From NCBI GenBank assembly GCA_946624005.1, contig CAMORS010000002.1, forward strand, positions 18,566 through 82,565: 64,000 bases of DNA. The letters are read 5' to 3'. Source of the stretch: an uncultured Prevotella sp. Its GTDB lineage: Bacteria; Bacteroidota; Bacteroidia; Bacteroidales; Bacteroidaceae. The notes under the pieces are model-generated. The model did no database searches and was not told the DNA's origin. It saw only the letters and a program-made list of their open reading frames with translations. Of this stretch, positions 51,935-61,722 are shown in pieces (the stretch's first letter is position 1; the number at the start of each line of letters is the position of its first letter). A program made the position numbers and the translations under genes.

Positions 51935-52818
51935 AAGCCTTTGACACCTAAAAGTCTGACTAATATGAGTTTTATCTTATCTACAGCTCCTTTGGCTTCG
52001 CCTAACGACATCTGCCAGGCACACTTCGGGATGCTGATTTGCTGTTCGGTAGCGTAGACGTCTATCTGCACGTTGACCATCTTCAGGTAGAAGTCGGTGG
52101 CACGGCTGTCTTGGCTTAACTGCCACTTGCTGAATGCCTCGCAATAAGCCCTGAGCAGCCAGCGAAGCTTGCGTGGATCGCAGCTTGCGGTCAGTCCGCG
52201 CGGGTTGTCACAGTAGTAGTAGAGCCCTTGGTCGGTGGTGGCCACACGTCGAGCGTTGTCGAGCAGGCGGGGCAGGATTTCAGCATCCTCGTAGATGCGT
52301 CCCACTTCATAGCGCACTGTCTCGAAGAGTCGGCGGCGATAGATCTTGTTCCATGCGTAGGAATGCAAGTAAGCCCGTTCGGCCAGCCAGTATTGGCGCA
52401 TGTTATCGTAGACGTTGGGCTGTAGGGCGAGTTTGCGCTGTCGGTTGCCGCCGTAGTATTCCATGACGGGAAACTCGAGCATGTCTATCTGGCTGTCAGC
52501 TTCGATGATGGGTAGCAGATGGTTGAAAGTGCCGGGCTCCACGTAGTCGTCGGAGTCGGCAAAGCAGATGAACTCTCCCCGAGCCCTGTCCAGTCCCTCG
52601 TTGCGTGCTGCGCTGAGTCCTCTGTTCGGCGTATGCACTACGCTGATGCGTTGGTCGTCGGCGGCAAACTGGTCACAGAGCTGTGCTGATCCGTCGGTCG
52701 ACCCGTCGTCGACGAGCAGCACCTCGTAGTCGGTGCCGTTGTCCGTGGTGATGCTCTCCACGCATCGTCGTAGCGTGTCGGCCACCTGGTAGACGGGTAT
52801 GATGATGCTCAGCTTCAT
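51895..52818 (-). CDS. GT2 family glycosyltransferase
   Basis: GT-A enzyme with LSIIIPVYQVADTLRRCVESI, VLLVDDGSTDGS, LSAARNEGLD and CFADSDDYV (DxD). A C-terminal region with AWNKIYRRRLFETVRYEVGRIYEDAEILPRL follows. Sugar donor and acceptor are unknown. First gene of the three-glycosyltransferase group; the 25-bp gap to the DUF2027 gene suggests joint transcription. Confidence 0.92.
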   Translation of the reverse strand: MKLSIIIPVYQVADTLRRCVESITTDNGTDYEVLLVDDGSTDGSAQLCDQFAADDQRISVVHTPNRGLSAARNEGLDRARGEFICFADSDDYVEPGTFNHLLPIIEADSQIDMLEFPVMEYYGGNRQRKLALQPNVYDNMRQYWLAERAYLHSYAWNKIYRRRLFETVRYEVGRIYEDAEILPRLLDNARRVATTDQGLYYYCDNPRGLTASCDPRKLRWLLRAYCEAFSKWQLSQDSRATDFYLKMVNVQIDVYATEQQISIPKCAWQMSLGEAKGAVDKIKLILVRLLGVKGLCKLYRMKNRGHW

Positions 52819-52843
52819 GTTCGTCCAACCTTCTTGCTTCTGT

Positions 52844-54055
52844 CTATCTGATGGTCACCTGTGTGGCGCCGTAACCATATTCCTGGAACGAGGCGTCTTG
52901 ATAGGTGTACGATTTGTAGCGATAGGTCAGCTCGTGGATGATAGCATGGCGCAACACCCCTTCGCCCTTGCCGTGGATGAAGACAATCTTCTGCCCCTTG
53001 TTGCCTCCGTAGTCGGCCAGAGTGCGGCGGAACACATCGAGCTGATAGTTCAGGATATCGCCGGCCGACATGCCTCGTGTGGTGTCGAGAATCTCGTTGG
53101 CGTGCAGGTCGACGACGACGGGTTCGTCGCCCTTGTGGTGTTTCGGTGCAAAGGGATTGCCTCCCTTCTTGCTGTTGTCGTAGCGTCTGACGTAGCTGTT
53201 GTCTCTGCCGGAGCCGTTGTTCGTTTGCATTCCCCGTTCGCCGTTCTTAGCGGGGTTCGTGTACATTTCCTCCTTCAGCTTGTTGGCGTCGACGACGAGC
53301 GTGCGTGCCGGTCGGTCGTTCTCGATGATGGGGTAGACGAGGGCCTTCTGTTCGAAGAAGTCGTTCTCTTGGAAGGAGTGCAGCTTATAGAACTTCACGG
53401 GGTCGATGCGCAGCTGCACGTCAACGGGCTGTTTGATGAGGAAGGGCTTGTCGCGTTTGTAGGCTGTGAGTTGCAGGCAGACACGCTCCATCTCGTTGAG
53501 CGACTCCCTTCCGAACTCCTCGACGAAGAGTTTCGTGTTGGGCTCTATCTCGCCCACCAGACGAACGCGCCATCCGTTGCCCTCTGCCACGAGGTAGGCA
53601 AAGTGGAGATAATAGTTGCAGTCGTTCACGAGGTAGGTCTCGAAGCGTGTCTGCATCATCTCCAGCGGGTTGATAGGCACGAAGGCCAGGTAGGCCGACA
53701 GCTGGTCGCCGCCCTTCCGCTCCTCGACAGGTTGGCGGAAGGTCACGGGGCGGTCGGCAGGATCATCGTCTGTTTCCGACGTATCGCGTTGCCTAATCGT
53801 ATTTCCCTTCGGGCTGTTTTGTTCCGTTGTGTGCTTCGACACCTGATGTTGCGGATTAACGGGTTTCCCCATCTTGCTCTCTACCATGTGTCCGCTGCTG
53901 TAGTCGTCGTTGTCCACAACTACTACGTCGTTAACGGCCATAGGAATCTCGAAGCCGTCTTCATCCTCTACGAGCACGATGTTCTTTCCCTGGAAGCCCG
54001 AAACGCGTCCGCCTCCTACCTCGCTGAGGAATCTCACTTTGTCGCCTATCTTCAT
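52844..54055 (-). CDS. DUF2027 and Smr domain protein
   Basis: N-terminal SH3-like region (IGDKVRFLSEVGGGRVSGFQGKNIVLVEDEDGFEIPM), a central DUF2027 domain (about 115-250; YLAFVPINPLEMMQTRFETYLVNDCNYYLHF), a low-complexity linker, and a C-terminal Smr domain (about 325-403) with VVDLHANEIL and HGKGEGVLRHAI. Smr domains nick or bind nucleic acids, and the N-terminal fold resembles MutS2-associated KOW-like regions, so a role in RNA or ribosome rescue is possible but unproven. Confidence 0.88.
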   Translation of the reverse strand: MKIGDKVRFLSEVGGGRVSGFQGKNIVLVEDEDGFEIPMAVNDVVVVDNDDYSSGHMVESKMGKPVNPQHQVSKHTTEQNSPKGNTIRQRDTSETDDDPADRPVTFRQPVEERKGGDQLSAYLAFVPINPLEMMQTRFETYLVNDCNYYLHFAYLVAEGNGWRVRLVGEIEPNTKLFVEEFGRESLNEMERVCLQLTAYKRDKPFLIKQPVDVQLRIDPVKFYKLHSFQENDFFEQKALVYPIIENDRPARTLVVDANKLKEEMYTNPAKNGERGMQTNNGSGRDNSYVRRYDNSKKGGNPFAPKHHKGDEPVVVDLHANEILDTTRGMSAGDILNYQLDVFRRTLADYGGNKGQKIVFIHGKGEGVLRHAIIHELTYRYKSYTYQDASFQEYGYGATQVTIR

Positions 54056-54098
54056 TTTTTTTCTATATTACTAAGTTGTAAATAAGGTTTAGTAGTAA

Positions 54099-54118
54099 GG
54101 ACGCGAAACGTCGCGTCC
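54099..54118. repeat. Hairpin GGACGCGA-AACG-TCGCGTCC
   Basis: Perfect 8-bp stem between the LuxR-type gene and the DUF2027 gene, preceded by AGTAGTA and followed by CTACATC. Confidence 0.65.
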
Positions 54119-54129
54119 CTACATCTTTG

Positions 54130-54750
54130 TCAGATTTTGTTGATGTCTACGTAGCCATGCATGATGGCGTAGATAGTGAGAGCCGATACGCTCTTCAAGC
54201 CCAGCTTGTCCATGATGTTCTTCCGGTGTGTGATGACGGTGGTGAGTCCGATGTTGAGCTGGTCGGCTATCTCTTTGTTGATTTTCCCCTGCACGATGAG
54301 CGACAGGACCTCAAGCTCGCGGTCAGACAGGATTTTCCGCTGCAGCACTTCGGGTAGCGGTGGCAGGTTCTTTCCGCCGGGATGGCCGCCCTGCTGCATG
54401 ACCAACAACGAGCGCACGAGCTGCTTCTCTGGCACGTTGATGCACAGACAGCGGAAGTCGCTCATCTGTGTGCTTGTGGTCAGCGTTAGTACGATGGTTT
54501 TCCGGCGGCGTTGCAAGAAGAAGTTGCGGTGTTGCAGGACAGTGTTCATCGCCACGAAGTAGTGCACGTAGTCGTCGGGATTGTTCGCCTCCATTTCAGC
54601 AAACTCACCGAAGGTGTCGACAGCGACGACGGGCATCACCTGCTGTATCAGGCTTTTCAGGCCTAACACCGCCAGTGTATTCGGATCGAGGATGGCTATG
54701 CGAAACACTCCTTCACCCCGCGGGTTTTCGTTTAATGAGTGGAAATTCAT
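54130..54750 (-). CDS. LuxR/NarL-type regulator with degenerate receiver
   Basis: The C-terminal HTH is clear (LSDRELEVLSLIVQGKINKEIADQLNIGLTTVITHRKNIMDKLGLKSVSAL, about 140-195). The N-terminal 120 residues resemble a receiver (FRIAILDPNTLAVLGLKSLIQQV) but the acidic pair and the phosphoacceptor Asp are not recognisable (HYFVAMN at the expected place), so phosphorylation is unlikely. Target genes unknown. The -7 box ends four bases before the ATG, so the transcript should begin at the start codon; a GTG at codon 15 is an alternative start. Confidence 0.85.
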   Translation of the reverse strand: MNFHSLNENPRGEGVFRIAILDPNTLAVLGLKSLIQQVMPVVAVDTFGEFAEMEANNPDDYVHYFVAMNTVLQHRNFFLQRRRKTIVLTLTTSTQMSDFRCLCINVPEKQLVRSLLVMQQGGHPGGKNLPPLPEVLQRKILSDRELEVLSLIVQGKINKEIADQLNIGLTTVITHRKNIMDKLGLKSVSALTIYAIMHGYVDINKI

Positions 54751-54754
54751 GGTG

Positions 54755-54762
54755 CAAAGGTA
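54755..54762 (-). promoter_or_regulatory. -7 promoter box for the LuxR-type gene
   Basis: TACCTTTG on the minus strand followed by CACC and the ATG. Confidence 0.65.
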
Positions 54763-54765
54763 AAT

Positions 54766-54802
54766 AATAATCCCCGAAACACCAAATGTTTCGGGGATTA
54801 TT
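54766..54802. terminator. Terminator hairpin after the decarboxylase beta gene
   Basis: Perfect 15-bp stem AATAATCCCCGAAAC / GTTTCGGGGATTATT with loop ACCAAAT, 18 bp past the stop codon on the minus strand. T-rich sequence on both sides fits a rho-independent terminator. Confidence 0.85.
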
Positions 54803-54819
54803 TGTATAGAAAGAGTATC

Positions 54820-55977
54820 TTAACTCAGGAAGCCCAGCAGCGCACCGGCAGCAACGGCCGAACCGATGACACCAGCCACATTGGGACCCATAGCGTGCAT
54901 CAGGAGGAAGTTGTGGCGGTCGTATTCCAGGCCAAGGTTGTTCGAGATGCGGGCTGCCATCGGCACGGCCGACACACCGGCATTGCCGATGAGCGGGTTG
55001 AGCTTCTTGTCCTTCGGAAGGAAGAGGTTCATCAGCTTGACGAAACCCACGCCGCTCATGGTGGCTACAACGAAGGCGCAGGCACCGATGAAGAAGATGA
55101 AAATGGTGTCCATCGTCAGGAACTCTGATGCCTGTGTGGAGCAACCCACGGTAAGACCCAGGAGCATCACGACGATATCGTTCAGGGCATTGCCGGCCGT
55201 CTTGGCCAGACGGGTTGTCTTGCCCGACTCCTTCAGCAGGTTGCCGAAGAAGAGCATGCCGAGCAGCGGCAGGCCCGAGGGCACGATGAAGGTGGTCAGG
55301 AGCAGTCCGATGATGGGGAAGATGATGCGCTCTGTCTGGCTCACCTGGCGTACGGGCTTCATGCGGATGAGACGCTCTTTCTTGGTGGTCATGAGCCGCA
55401 TGATGACGGGCTGGATGACAGGTACGAGAGCCATGTACGAGTAGGCGCAGACGGCGATGGCACCCATCAGGTTGGGTGCTGTCTTCGACGAGAGGAAGAT
55501 GGCTGTCGGTCCGTCGGCACCACCGATGATGGCAATACCTGCTGCCTGGTTAGGCTCGAATCCGAGTGCCAGAGCCACCATGTAGGCGCCGAAGATTCCA
55601 AACTGTGCTGCTGCACCGATGAGTACCAGCTTGGGATTGGCAATGAGGGCTGAGAAGTCGGTCATTGCTCCGATGCCGAGGAATACGAGTGGTGGATACC
55701 ATCCTTGGCGCACACCTTGGTAGAAGATGTTGAGCACCGAGTTGTCTTCGTACAAGCCAATCTCCAGTCCGGCATCGGCACGGAAGGGGATATTTCCCAG
55801 GATGATGCCCAGTCCGATGGGTACAAGGAGCAGTGGCTCGAAGTCTTTCTTGATGGCCAGCCAGATAAAGAAGGCACCCACCGCAATCATGATGAGGTTG
55901 GGAATGGAGGCGTTGGCGAAGCCTGTATATGTCAGGAACTCATTGAAATTGCTGACAAGGAAATCTGTAAATGACAT
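54820..55977 (-). CDS. Sodium-translocating decarboxylase beta subunit
   Basis: Membrane subunit of the biotin-dependent decarboxylase family (oxaloacetate or methylmalonyl-CoA decarboxylase) that couples carboxybiotin decarboxylation to sodium export. Nine to ten membrane helices, IIGGADGPTAIFLSSK with the key Asp, and VGCSTQASEFL and GNAGVSAVPMAARISNNLG are typical. Third gene after gamma and biotin-carrier genes; the carboxyltransferase alpha gene is not in this cluster. Confidence 0.95.
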   Translation of the reverse strand: MSFTDFLVSNFNEFLTYTGFANASIPNLIMIAVGAFFIWLAIKKDFEPLLLVPIGLGIILGNIPFRADAGLEIGLYEDNSVLNIFYQGVRQGWYPPLVFLGIGAMTDFSALIANPKLVLIGAAAQFGIFGAYMVALALGFEPNQAAGIAIIGGADGPTAIFLSSKTAPNLMGAIAVCAYSYMALVPVIQPVIMRLMTTKKERLIRMKPVRQVSQTERIIFPIIGLLLTTFIVPSGLPLLGMLFFGNLLKESGKTTRLAKTAGNALNDIVVMLLGLTVGCSTQASEFLTMDTIFIFFIGACAFVVATMSGVGFVKLMNLFLPKDKKLNPLIGNAGVSAVPMAARISNNLGLEYDRHNFLLMHAMGPNVAGVIGSAVAAGALLGFLS

Positions 55978-56040
55978 TTTCTTTATTTACGATTTGACGA
56001 TTTACTATTTTATCGCGTATTGACAAATACTTTTCAGAAC

Positions 56041-56487
56041 TTATCCGATGGTGAGCAGTGTGGCTCCTTCCATCACGGTGTCGCCTTTCTCCACGAGGAT
56101 GGAGGTGATGGTGCCCGTAGCTTCGGCTTCGATGTTGTTCTGCATCTTCATAGCCTCGAGGATGATGACGGTGTCTCCCTCCTTGACGCTCTGTCCAACG
56201 CTGACCTTCACCTCTGTGATGGTGCCGGGCAGCGGGGCCATAATCTTCTTGCCTCCGGTGGCTGCTGAAGCAGTGGGCTTGGCGGCAGCGGGCTTGGCAG
56301 CAGGTGCTGCCGGTGCGGCAGCTGTGGGAGGTGTGACGTGAACAGCCTTTGCCTTGGGCTTGGCAGGCTCCTTCATCTCTACTTCAAACTGTTTGCCGTT
56401 GACATTCACGCGGGCGATGTTGCCTTCTATCTCTTCTATCTCAACGTTGTAGTTGATGCCGTTGAGTTTGTATTGATAATTTTCCAT
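56041..56487 (-). CDS. Biotin carboxyl carrier subunit of the decarboxylase
   Basis: 148 residues: a short N-terminal fold (YQYKLNGINYNVEIEEIEGNIARVNVNGKQFEVEM), an Ala/Pro/Lys-rich hinge and a biotinyl domain (about 78-148) with EAMKM as the biotinylation site. It shuttles the carboxyl group from the carboxyltransferase to the beta subunit. Lies 63 bp upstream of the beta gene. Confidence 0.95.
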   Translation of the reverse strand: MENYQYKLNGINYNVEIEEIEGNIARVNVNGKQFEVEMKEPAKPKAKAVHVTPPTAAAPAAPAAKPAAAKPTASAATGGKKIMAPLPGTITEVKVSVGQSVKEGDTVIILEAMKMQNNIEAEATGTITSILVEKGDTVMEGATLLTIG

Positions 56488-56536
56488 TTTCCTTTTTTAT
56501 ATTTACTGTTAACGATAAACTCTCAACTGTGTCTGT

Positions 56537-57532
56537 CTAAATGTTCTCACCGGTAGGTATCTGATGGTGGGTGTATCCACTCTGTTGTCCGGCCATCGTG
56601 TTGCCACCCTGATACATGCCGTTATGCCAGCGCGAAGAATGCGGTGTGATGGTGATGATGCCGCTCTCTTCGTCGTGGGTGTTGTCGCGATACTGCTTGA
56701 GAGCCATCGCGATGACCACCATATACTCCTCGATGTTCGGTTCGCGGGGCTTGTCGCCCTGCTTCGTCTTCTGCTCGGACATCTTCTTCCAGTTCTGTTC
56801 GCGCTGCTCGCGTTCGATGGCTTTCTTCTCTTTGTGCTTCTTGGTCATGAACTTACCAAAGATGGTGAAGAAAACGTAGAGCAAAGCGAGACAGAAGAAT
56901 ACGATACCCATCGACAGGATGGTGATACCGAAGCCGTGCGGGTCGTCGCGCTTCAGCTTGGCTATCTTCGACTCGTTGATCTCGATATAGTTGCCGATAC
57001 CGGGCGTGACGGCCTCTGCAGGCTTGATATCCCATTGCTGGAAGCCGTCCTTGATGCGTGCGAACGACTTGTCGGCATCAAGAGTGGGCACCGAAACGGA
57101 GTCGATGAGGTCGATGCCGTTGCCGTCGTAGAGGGCTATCCACAAGGGCTTTCCTGGCTCGACGGGAGCTTTCAGGTGGAGGGCACCCTTGGCGGGATTG
57201 GAGTTGAGAAACAAGATGAGGTGCTCGCGTGCCGACATCTGCGTGCGTTCCTCTTCGTTAGGAATAATGCTCATGCGTGCAATGCGTTGCGGCGCTGTGA
57301 GCTTCGGGTTGAGCACGTTGCGGTCTGTTGTGATGAACATGCCGCGCACGTTGTAAGTTGAAAACGACGTGTTGGTCAGTTCCACCCAGGGCAGGTGTGC
57401 TCCGAACTCGTCTTGCAGGTTCTGCTGGTTGTTGGTGAGCACCTCATTGATTTTGATGTTCTTCGCTCCTTGCGCGAACATCGAGGTGCTGCAGGCCAGC
57501 AGAGCCGCAAGCATGAATACGATTTTTTTCAT
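56537..57532 (-). CDS. OadG-like gamma subunit with N-terminal lamin-tail-like domain
   Basis: Signal peptide (LAALLACSTSMFAQ), then a periplasmic domain of about 150 residues resembling a lamin-tail/beta-sandwich fold (IKINEVLTNNQQNLQDEFGAHLPWVELTNTS), a single membrane helix near 205-230 (FGITILSMGIVFFCLALLYVFFTIFGKFM), and a cytoplasmic charged coiled region (KKHKEKKAIEREQREQNWKKMSEQKTKQ). The membrane part is that of OadG, which assembles the decarboxylase. At 331 residues it is far longer than a plain gamma subunit (about 80-100). First gene of the three-gene set; -7 box at 57568-57575. Confidence 0.85.
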   Translation of the reverse strand: MKKIVFMLAALLACSTSMFAQGAKNIKINEVLTNNQQNLQDEFGAHLPWVELTNTSFSTYNVRGMFITTDRNVLNPKLTAPQRIARMSIIPNEEERTQMSAREHLILFLNSNPAKGALHLKAPVEPGKPLWIALYDGNGIDLIDSVSVPTLDADKSFARIKDGFQQWDIKPAEAVTPGIGNYIEINESKIAKLKRDDPHGFGITILSMGIVFFCLALLYVFFTIFGKFMTKKHKEKKAIEREQREQNWKKMSEQKTKQGDKPREPNIEEYMVVIAMALKQYRDNTHDEESGIITITPHSSRWHNGMYQGGNTMAGQQSGYTHHQIPTGENI

Positions 57533-57567
57533 ACGTGTATTATTATATCTGTTTTGCTTTCAGGGGT

Positions 57568-57575
57568 GCAAAGTT
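57568..57575 (-). promoter_or_regulatory. -7 promoter box for the decarboxylase operon
   Basis: TAACTTTG on the minus strand, 35 bases upstream of the ATG at 57532. Confidence 0.6.
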
Positions 57576-57640
57576 ACGAATAAATAAGGAGGTGGGCAAG
57601 AAAATCGTCAAGAAATTCGGTTTATCCCACGTAAAGGGTT

Positions 57641-59323
57641 TCAGCCGCAGAAGAAGAGTACGATAATCTGGGCTGTGAAGATGCGCAAGAACATCGACAG
57701 CGGGTAGACCGTCGAATAGCCCACGGCGGGAGCCTCCTTCGAGCAGACGCTGTTGGCGTATGCCAGTGCGGGCGGGTCGGTATAGGTGCCGGCGAGCATT
57801 CCCATGAGCGTGAAGTAGTTCAGGTGGTGGCGCTTGCGGGCTATGGTTCCTATGACGATGATGGGAATGACGGTGATGAGGAAGCCCGACAACACGTAGA
57901 GCAGTCCGTCGCCGTCGACGACCGTGTTCCAGAAGCCGGCGCCGGCCTTGATGCCTACGCTGGCGAGGAACAGCACAAGGCCTATCTCGCGTAGCATCAT
58001 GTTGGCCGATGTCGTGGTGTAGGTCACGAGGTGCACCTTGTAGCCGTAGCGGCCTATGAGGATGGCGATGATGAGAGGTCCGCCGGCAATGCCTAAGCGC
58101 AGCGGAACGGGCATTCCGGGAATGGCAAAGGGGATGGAGCCGAAGATGATGCCCACGATGATGCCGATGAAGATGGTGGCGATGTTGGGCGCGTCGAGGC
58201 GTCGGATGGAGTTGCCCATCTTCTCGGCTACGTGGTCGACGGCATCTGCAGGTCCCACCACCATGATGCGGTCGCCCACTTGTAGGGGCAGGCTTGCCGA
58301 GGCGAAGATGTCCATCCCTTGTCGGGTGACGCGGGTGACGTTGACACCATATGCGCTCGAGAAGTGCATCTTGCCCAGCGTCTTGCCGTTGATGTTGGGA
58401 TTGGTGATGAGTATGCGCTTGTTGACGTAGGGCTGGTCTTGCACGCCCCAGTCGATTTCAACCTCAGGGCCGATGAAGGCGATGATGGCCTCGGCGTCGG
58501 CTTCGGCACATACGACGTTGAGCACGTCGCCTTCGTGGAGTACGGTCTGGCTGGTGGGTATCGATACGTGCCCGTCATGAAGCATCCGCGAGCATACAAA
58601 GTTGCGGTTCAGAAAGTTGCGCACCTGCAGCATCGTTTTCCCGCTGAGGTATTGGTTGGTCACCTTCAGCTTCAGCCGGTAGGGCTTGGTGTTGGTGTTG
58701 GCCTCTTCCAGTTCGGAGAGGTTCTCTTCTTCTTTCGTCAGGCGGATGCGGCAGATATAGCGTACGAGGATGGTGGCTCCGATGATGCCCAGCACGCCGA
58801 GCGGATAAGCGCAGGCATAGCCAGAAGCAATCTGTGGGATGTTGTCGGTGAAGACGTTGCTCAGGGCCTCCGTGGCAGCACCCAGTCCGGGGGTGTTCGT
58901 CACGGCGCCGTAGAGTGTGCCGACGAGCATCGGCAGGTTGTGCGGGTCGCTGGTGTCGAAGAAGGCGTAGTAGCATCCGAACATCACGAGGATGTTCAGC
59001 AAGATGAGTATGGTGGCCATCCAGTTCATCGTGACGCCTTCCTTGCCGAAGCTTTCGAAGAATCCCGGTCCCACCTGCATGCCTATCATAAAGACAAACA
59101 AGACGAGGCCGAACTCTTGCAGGAACGACAGCGTCTGCAGGGGAGCCGTGAAGCCGATATGTCCGGCCACGATGCCGGCGAAGAGTACGAAGGTGACGCC
59201 CAGCGATATGCCGCCCACCTTCACTTTGCCGAGCAGCACGCCGATGGCGATGACCAAAGAATAGAGCAGCACGATGTGTGCTACTGAGTCGTTATCCGTA
59301 AACAAGTGAATCAACCAGTCCAT
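57641..59323 (-). CDS. AspT/YidE-family putative transporter
   Basis: Inner-membrane transporter with two Asp-Al_Ex halves (each about five helices; [18 protein letters not shown] and [19 protein letters not shown]) separated by a pair of TrkA_C/RCK_C domains (about 200-370). The family includes aspartate:alanine exchangers, but most members, such as YidE and YbjL, have no known substrate. 560 residues is normal. It starts at the stop codon of folK (overlap region TTA-CAT), so it is coupled to it. Confidence 0.92.
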   Translation of the reverse strand: MDWLIHLFTDNDSVAHIVLLYSLVIAIGVLLGKVKVGGISLGVTFVLFAGIVAGHIGFTAPLQTLSFLQEFGLVLFVFMIGMQVGPGFFESFGKEGVTMNWMATILILLNILVMFGCYYAFFDTSDPHNLPMLVGTLYGAVTNTPGLGAATEALSNVFTDNIPQIASGYACAYPLGVLGIIGATILVRYICRIRLTKEEENLSELEEANTNTKPYRLKLKVTNQYLSGKTMLQVRNFLNRNFVCSRMLHDGHVSIPTSQTVLHEGDVLNVVCAEADAEAIIAFIGPEVEIDWGVQDQPYVNKRILITNPNINGKTLGKMHFSSAYGVNVTRVTRQGMDIFASASLPLQVGDRIMVVGPADAVDHVAEKMGNSIRRLDAPNIATIFIGIIVGIIFGSIPFAIPGMPVPLRLGIAGGPLIIAILIGRYGYKVHLVTYTTTSANMMLREIGLVLFLASVGIKAGAGFWNTVVDGDGLLYVLSGFLITVIPIIVIGTIARKRHHLNYFTLMGMLAGTYTDPPALAYANSVCSKEAPAVGYSTVYPLSMFLRIFTAQIIVLFFCG

Positions 59324-59324
59324 T

Positions 59325-59798
59325 TTATTTTTCTGACAATGTGTCTTTTACATGGTTTTTGTTCAATTCTTTCATTCTGTTCCTGATTTCGCCGAGCGGC
59401 ACCATGACGAAGTCGCGTTGCTGCATCAGCGGATGGGGTATCTTCAGGTCGGGTGTGTCGATGGTGATGTCGTCGTAGAGCAGGATGTCGATGTCGATGA
59501 TGCGGTCGTGATATTGTCCATCGGTCGACTTGTGGCGCCGCCCCATCTCGCACTCTATCTGCTGCGTGGCGTGCAGCAGCTCGTGGGGCGAGAGGCTGGT
59601 GCGGCAGCAGATGGCAGCGTTGACAAAGCGGTTCTCCGATTGGAATCCCCATGGCTCAGAGTGGTAGAGGGCCGACTGTGCTGCGACGCTGCCTATGCGT
59701 TTGTCGATCATCCTGATGGCACGTCGGATGTTCTCTTCCTTCCTGCCCAGATTGGTGCCTAAGCCCAAATAGACAACGTGTGTTGCCTTCTTGTCCAT
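59325..59798 (-). CDS. folK: 2-amino-4-hydroxy-6-hydroxymethyldihydropteridine pyrophosphokinase
   Basis: Transfers pyrophosphate from ATP to the pterin in folate synthesis. HPPK signatures [18 protein letters not shown], and [17 protein letters not shown] are all present. About 157 residues from ATG 59798; ATG 59804 and GTG 59807 lie just upstream. Between queA (gap 24 bp) and the AspT-type gene. Confidence 0.95.
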   Translation of the reverse strand: MDKKATHVVYLGLGTNLGRKEENIRRAIRMIDKRIGSVAAQSALYHSEPWGFQSENRFVNAAICCRTSLSPHELLHATQQIECEMGRRHKSTDGQYHDRIIDIDILLYDDITIDTPDLKIPHPLMQQRDFVMVPLGEIRNRMKELNKNHVKDTLSEK

Positions 59799-59822
59799 TC
59801 CCATCACGTTCCAGGTGTTCCG

Positions 59823-60941
59823 TTAGTCGTTCAGGATGAGCATCGCGTCGCCATAGCACCCGAATTTGTACTCGTGCTCGATGGCCAGCTCGTAGGCTTT
59901 CATCACCAGCTCGTAGCCACCGAAGGCTGCCGTCTCCATGAGGAGTGTCGACATGGGGTGGTAGAAGTTGGCTATCATGCAGTTAGAGAGTCCGAACTCA
60001 TAGGGCGGGAAGATGAACTTGTTGGTCCATCCCTCGTATTCCTTGAGCAGCTTGTCGGTGCCGACGGCTGTCTCGGTGGCTTTCACCACGCTGGTGCCGA
60101 CAGCGCAGATGCGTCGTTCTTCCTCCTTGGCCTTGTTGACGATGCGGCAAGCTTCAGCACCGACGAACATCTGCTCGGAGTCCATCTTGTGCTTCGTCAG
60201 GTCTTCCACCTCGATGCTGTGGAAGTTGCCTAAGGCGCAGTGGATGGTGACATAGGCAAACTCGATGCCCTTGATCTCCATGCGCTTGAGCATCTCGCGC
60301 GAGAAGTGCAGTCCCGAGGCAGGTGCTGTCACGGCACCCTCGTGCTTGGCGTAGATACATTGGAAGTTGGTCATGTCTTCTTCCGTTGCCGGCCGTTTGT
60401 CTACGATGTAGTGGGGCAGGGGAGCTTCTCCCAGGGCGAAGAGCTCGCGCTTGAACTCGTCGTGCGGACAGTCGTAGAGGAAACGCAGGGTGCGTCCGCG
60501 GCTCGTTGTGTTGTCAATCACTTCGGCCACCATCGTTCCGCTGTCGTCGAAGAAGAGCTTGTTGCCGATGCGAATCTTGCGGGCTGGTTCTACAAGCACG
60601 TCCCACAGGCGCATTTCCTCGTTCAGTTCGCGCAGCAGGAACACCTCTATCTTGGCGTCGGTCTTCTCCTTGGTGCCGTAGAGGCGTGCGGGGAACACCT
60701 TTGTATCGTTGAAGATGAACGTATCGCCCTCGTCGAAGTGGTCGAGAACGTTGCGGAAGTCAAGATACTGCTTGTTGCCCTCGTCGTCGGTGAGCGGTTC
60801 GCCGTTCTCGTCGGTTTTGAACAAGTCGATGGTCTGCGACTTCTTGTGAAGCACCATCAGGCGGCATTCGTCACGATGGAAGGGCGGGTTCAGGGCAATG
60901 AGCTCTTCCGGCAGTTTGAATTTGAATTGTGATAACTTCAT
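59823..60941 (-). CDS. queA: tRNA preQ1(34) S-adenosylmethionine ribosyltransferase-isomerase
   Basis: Uses S-adenosylmethionine to convert preQ1 in tRNA to epoxyqueuosine. [64 protein letters not shown] and [13 protein letters not shown] match the family. 372 residues is somewhat longer than many, as in other Bacteroidetes. In the ftsX-folK gene string, between truB and folK. Confidence 0.96.
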   Translation of the reverse strand: MKLSQFKFKLPEELIALNPPFHRDECRLMVLHKKSQTIDLFKTDENGEPLTDDEGNKQYLDFRNVLDHFDEGDTFIFNDTKVFPARLYGTKEKTDAKIEVFLLRELNEEMRLWDVLVEPARKIRIGNKLFFDDSGTMVAEVIDNTTSRGRTLRFLYDCPHDEFKRELFALGEAPLPHYIVDKRPATEEDMTNFQCIYAKHEGAVTAPASGLHFSREMLKRMEIKGIEFAYVTIHCALGNFHSIEVEDLTKHKMDSEQMFVGAEACRIVNKAKEEERRICAVGTSVVKATETAVGTDKLLKEYEGWTNKFIFPPYEFGLSNCMIANFYHPMSTLLMETAAFGGYELVMKAYELAIEHEYKFGCYGDAMLILND

Positions 60942-60978
60942 CTCTTATCTTTTATTATTTCTTTTTTCTTGATTGTCG

Positions 60979-61713
60979 TCAGTCGATGTCGGCATTTTTC
61001 TTGCGGTCTATCCGCGGGGAGTGGGCATTGAGCCAGGCAGGAAACTGTTCAAGCGTTAGGCAGTTGTCCACACGGACATCGCCGACGCGGGTGCGACAAA
61101 GCGACGTCAGATAGGCACCGCAACCGAGCTGCTCGCCGATGTCGCGGGCCAGCGAGCGGATGTATGTACCCTTGCCGCAATGCACACGCAGACTGAGTTG
61201 CATCAGCTCGGGGTCGAAGTGCAGCAGTTCGAGCTGCTCCACATGCACCGTCTTGGCATTGATCTCGAAGTCGTGGCCCTTGCGGCTCAGCTGGTAGGCG
61301 CGTTTGCCGTTGACGCAGACGGCGCTGTAGACGGGCGGCACCTGTTCGATGTCGCCCACAAAGTGCTGTAGCACCTCTTCAATCTGCTGGCGCGTGATGC
61401 CGCTTGTGTCGAACGTCTCGTCGACGGGGTGCTCCATGTCGTGGCTCGCGGTGTTGGCTCCCAGCTGCAGGGTGGCAACATACTCTTTGTCGTGGGCCTG
61501 CAGCGTCTCTATCAGCTTGGTCTTCTTGCCTGTGCATAGTGTCAGCACGCCTGTTGCCAAGGGGTCGAGCGTGCCGGCATGCCCCACCTTCACCTTAAAG
61601 CCTTCGTGCTTGGTGAGCAGGTAGCGGATATGAGCCAATGCGCCGAAACTCGACATAGCATACGGCTTGTCGATATGCAGGATAACCCCTTCCTTGAAGT
61701 CCAGCTTTTCCAT
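60979..61713 (-). CDS. truB: tRNA pseudouridine(55) synthase
   Basis: Isomerises U55 of tRNA. The catalytic motif GHAGTLDPLATGVL holds the Asp. IDKPYAMSSFGALAHIRYL, KEYVATLQLGANTASHD and CGKGTYIRSLARDIGEQLG are typical. ATG 61713 (MEKLDFKEG) is preferred over the track start at 61719. Slightly short (244 residues), lacking the PUA domain seen in some homologues. Confidence 0.96.
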   Translation of the reverse strand: MEKLDFKEGVILHIDKPYAMSSFGALAHIRYLLTKHEGFKVKVGHAGTLDPLATGVLTLCTGKKTKLIETLQAHDKEYVATLQLGANTASHDMEHPVDETFDTSGITRQQIEEVLQHFVGDIEQVPPVYSAVCVNGKRAYQLSRKGHDFEINAKTVHVEQLELLHFDPELMQLSLRVHCGKGTYIRSLARDIGEQLGCGAYLTSLCRTRVGDVRVDNCLTLEQFPAWLNAHSPRIDRKKNADID

Positions 61714-61722
61714 GTTCAATGC

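Noticed and set aside
52799-54085. Plus-strand ORF of 428 aa
   Set aside because: Antisense shadow of the DUF2027-Smr gene.
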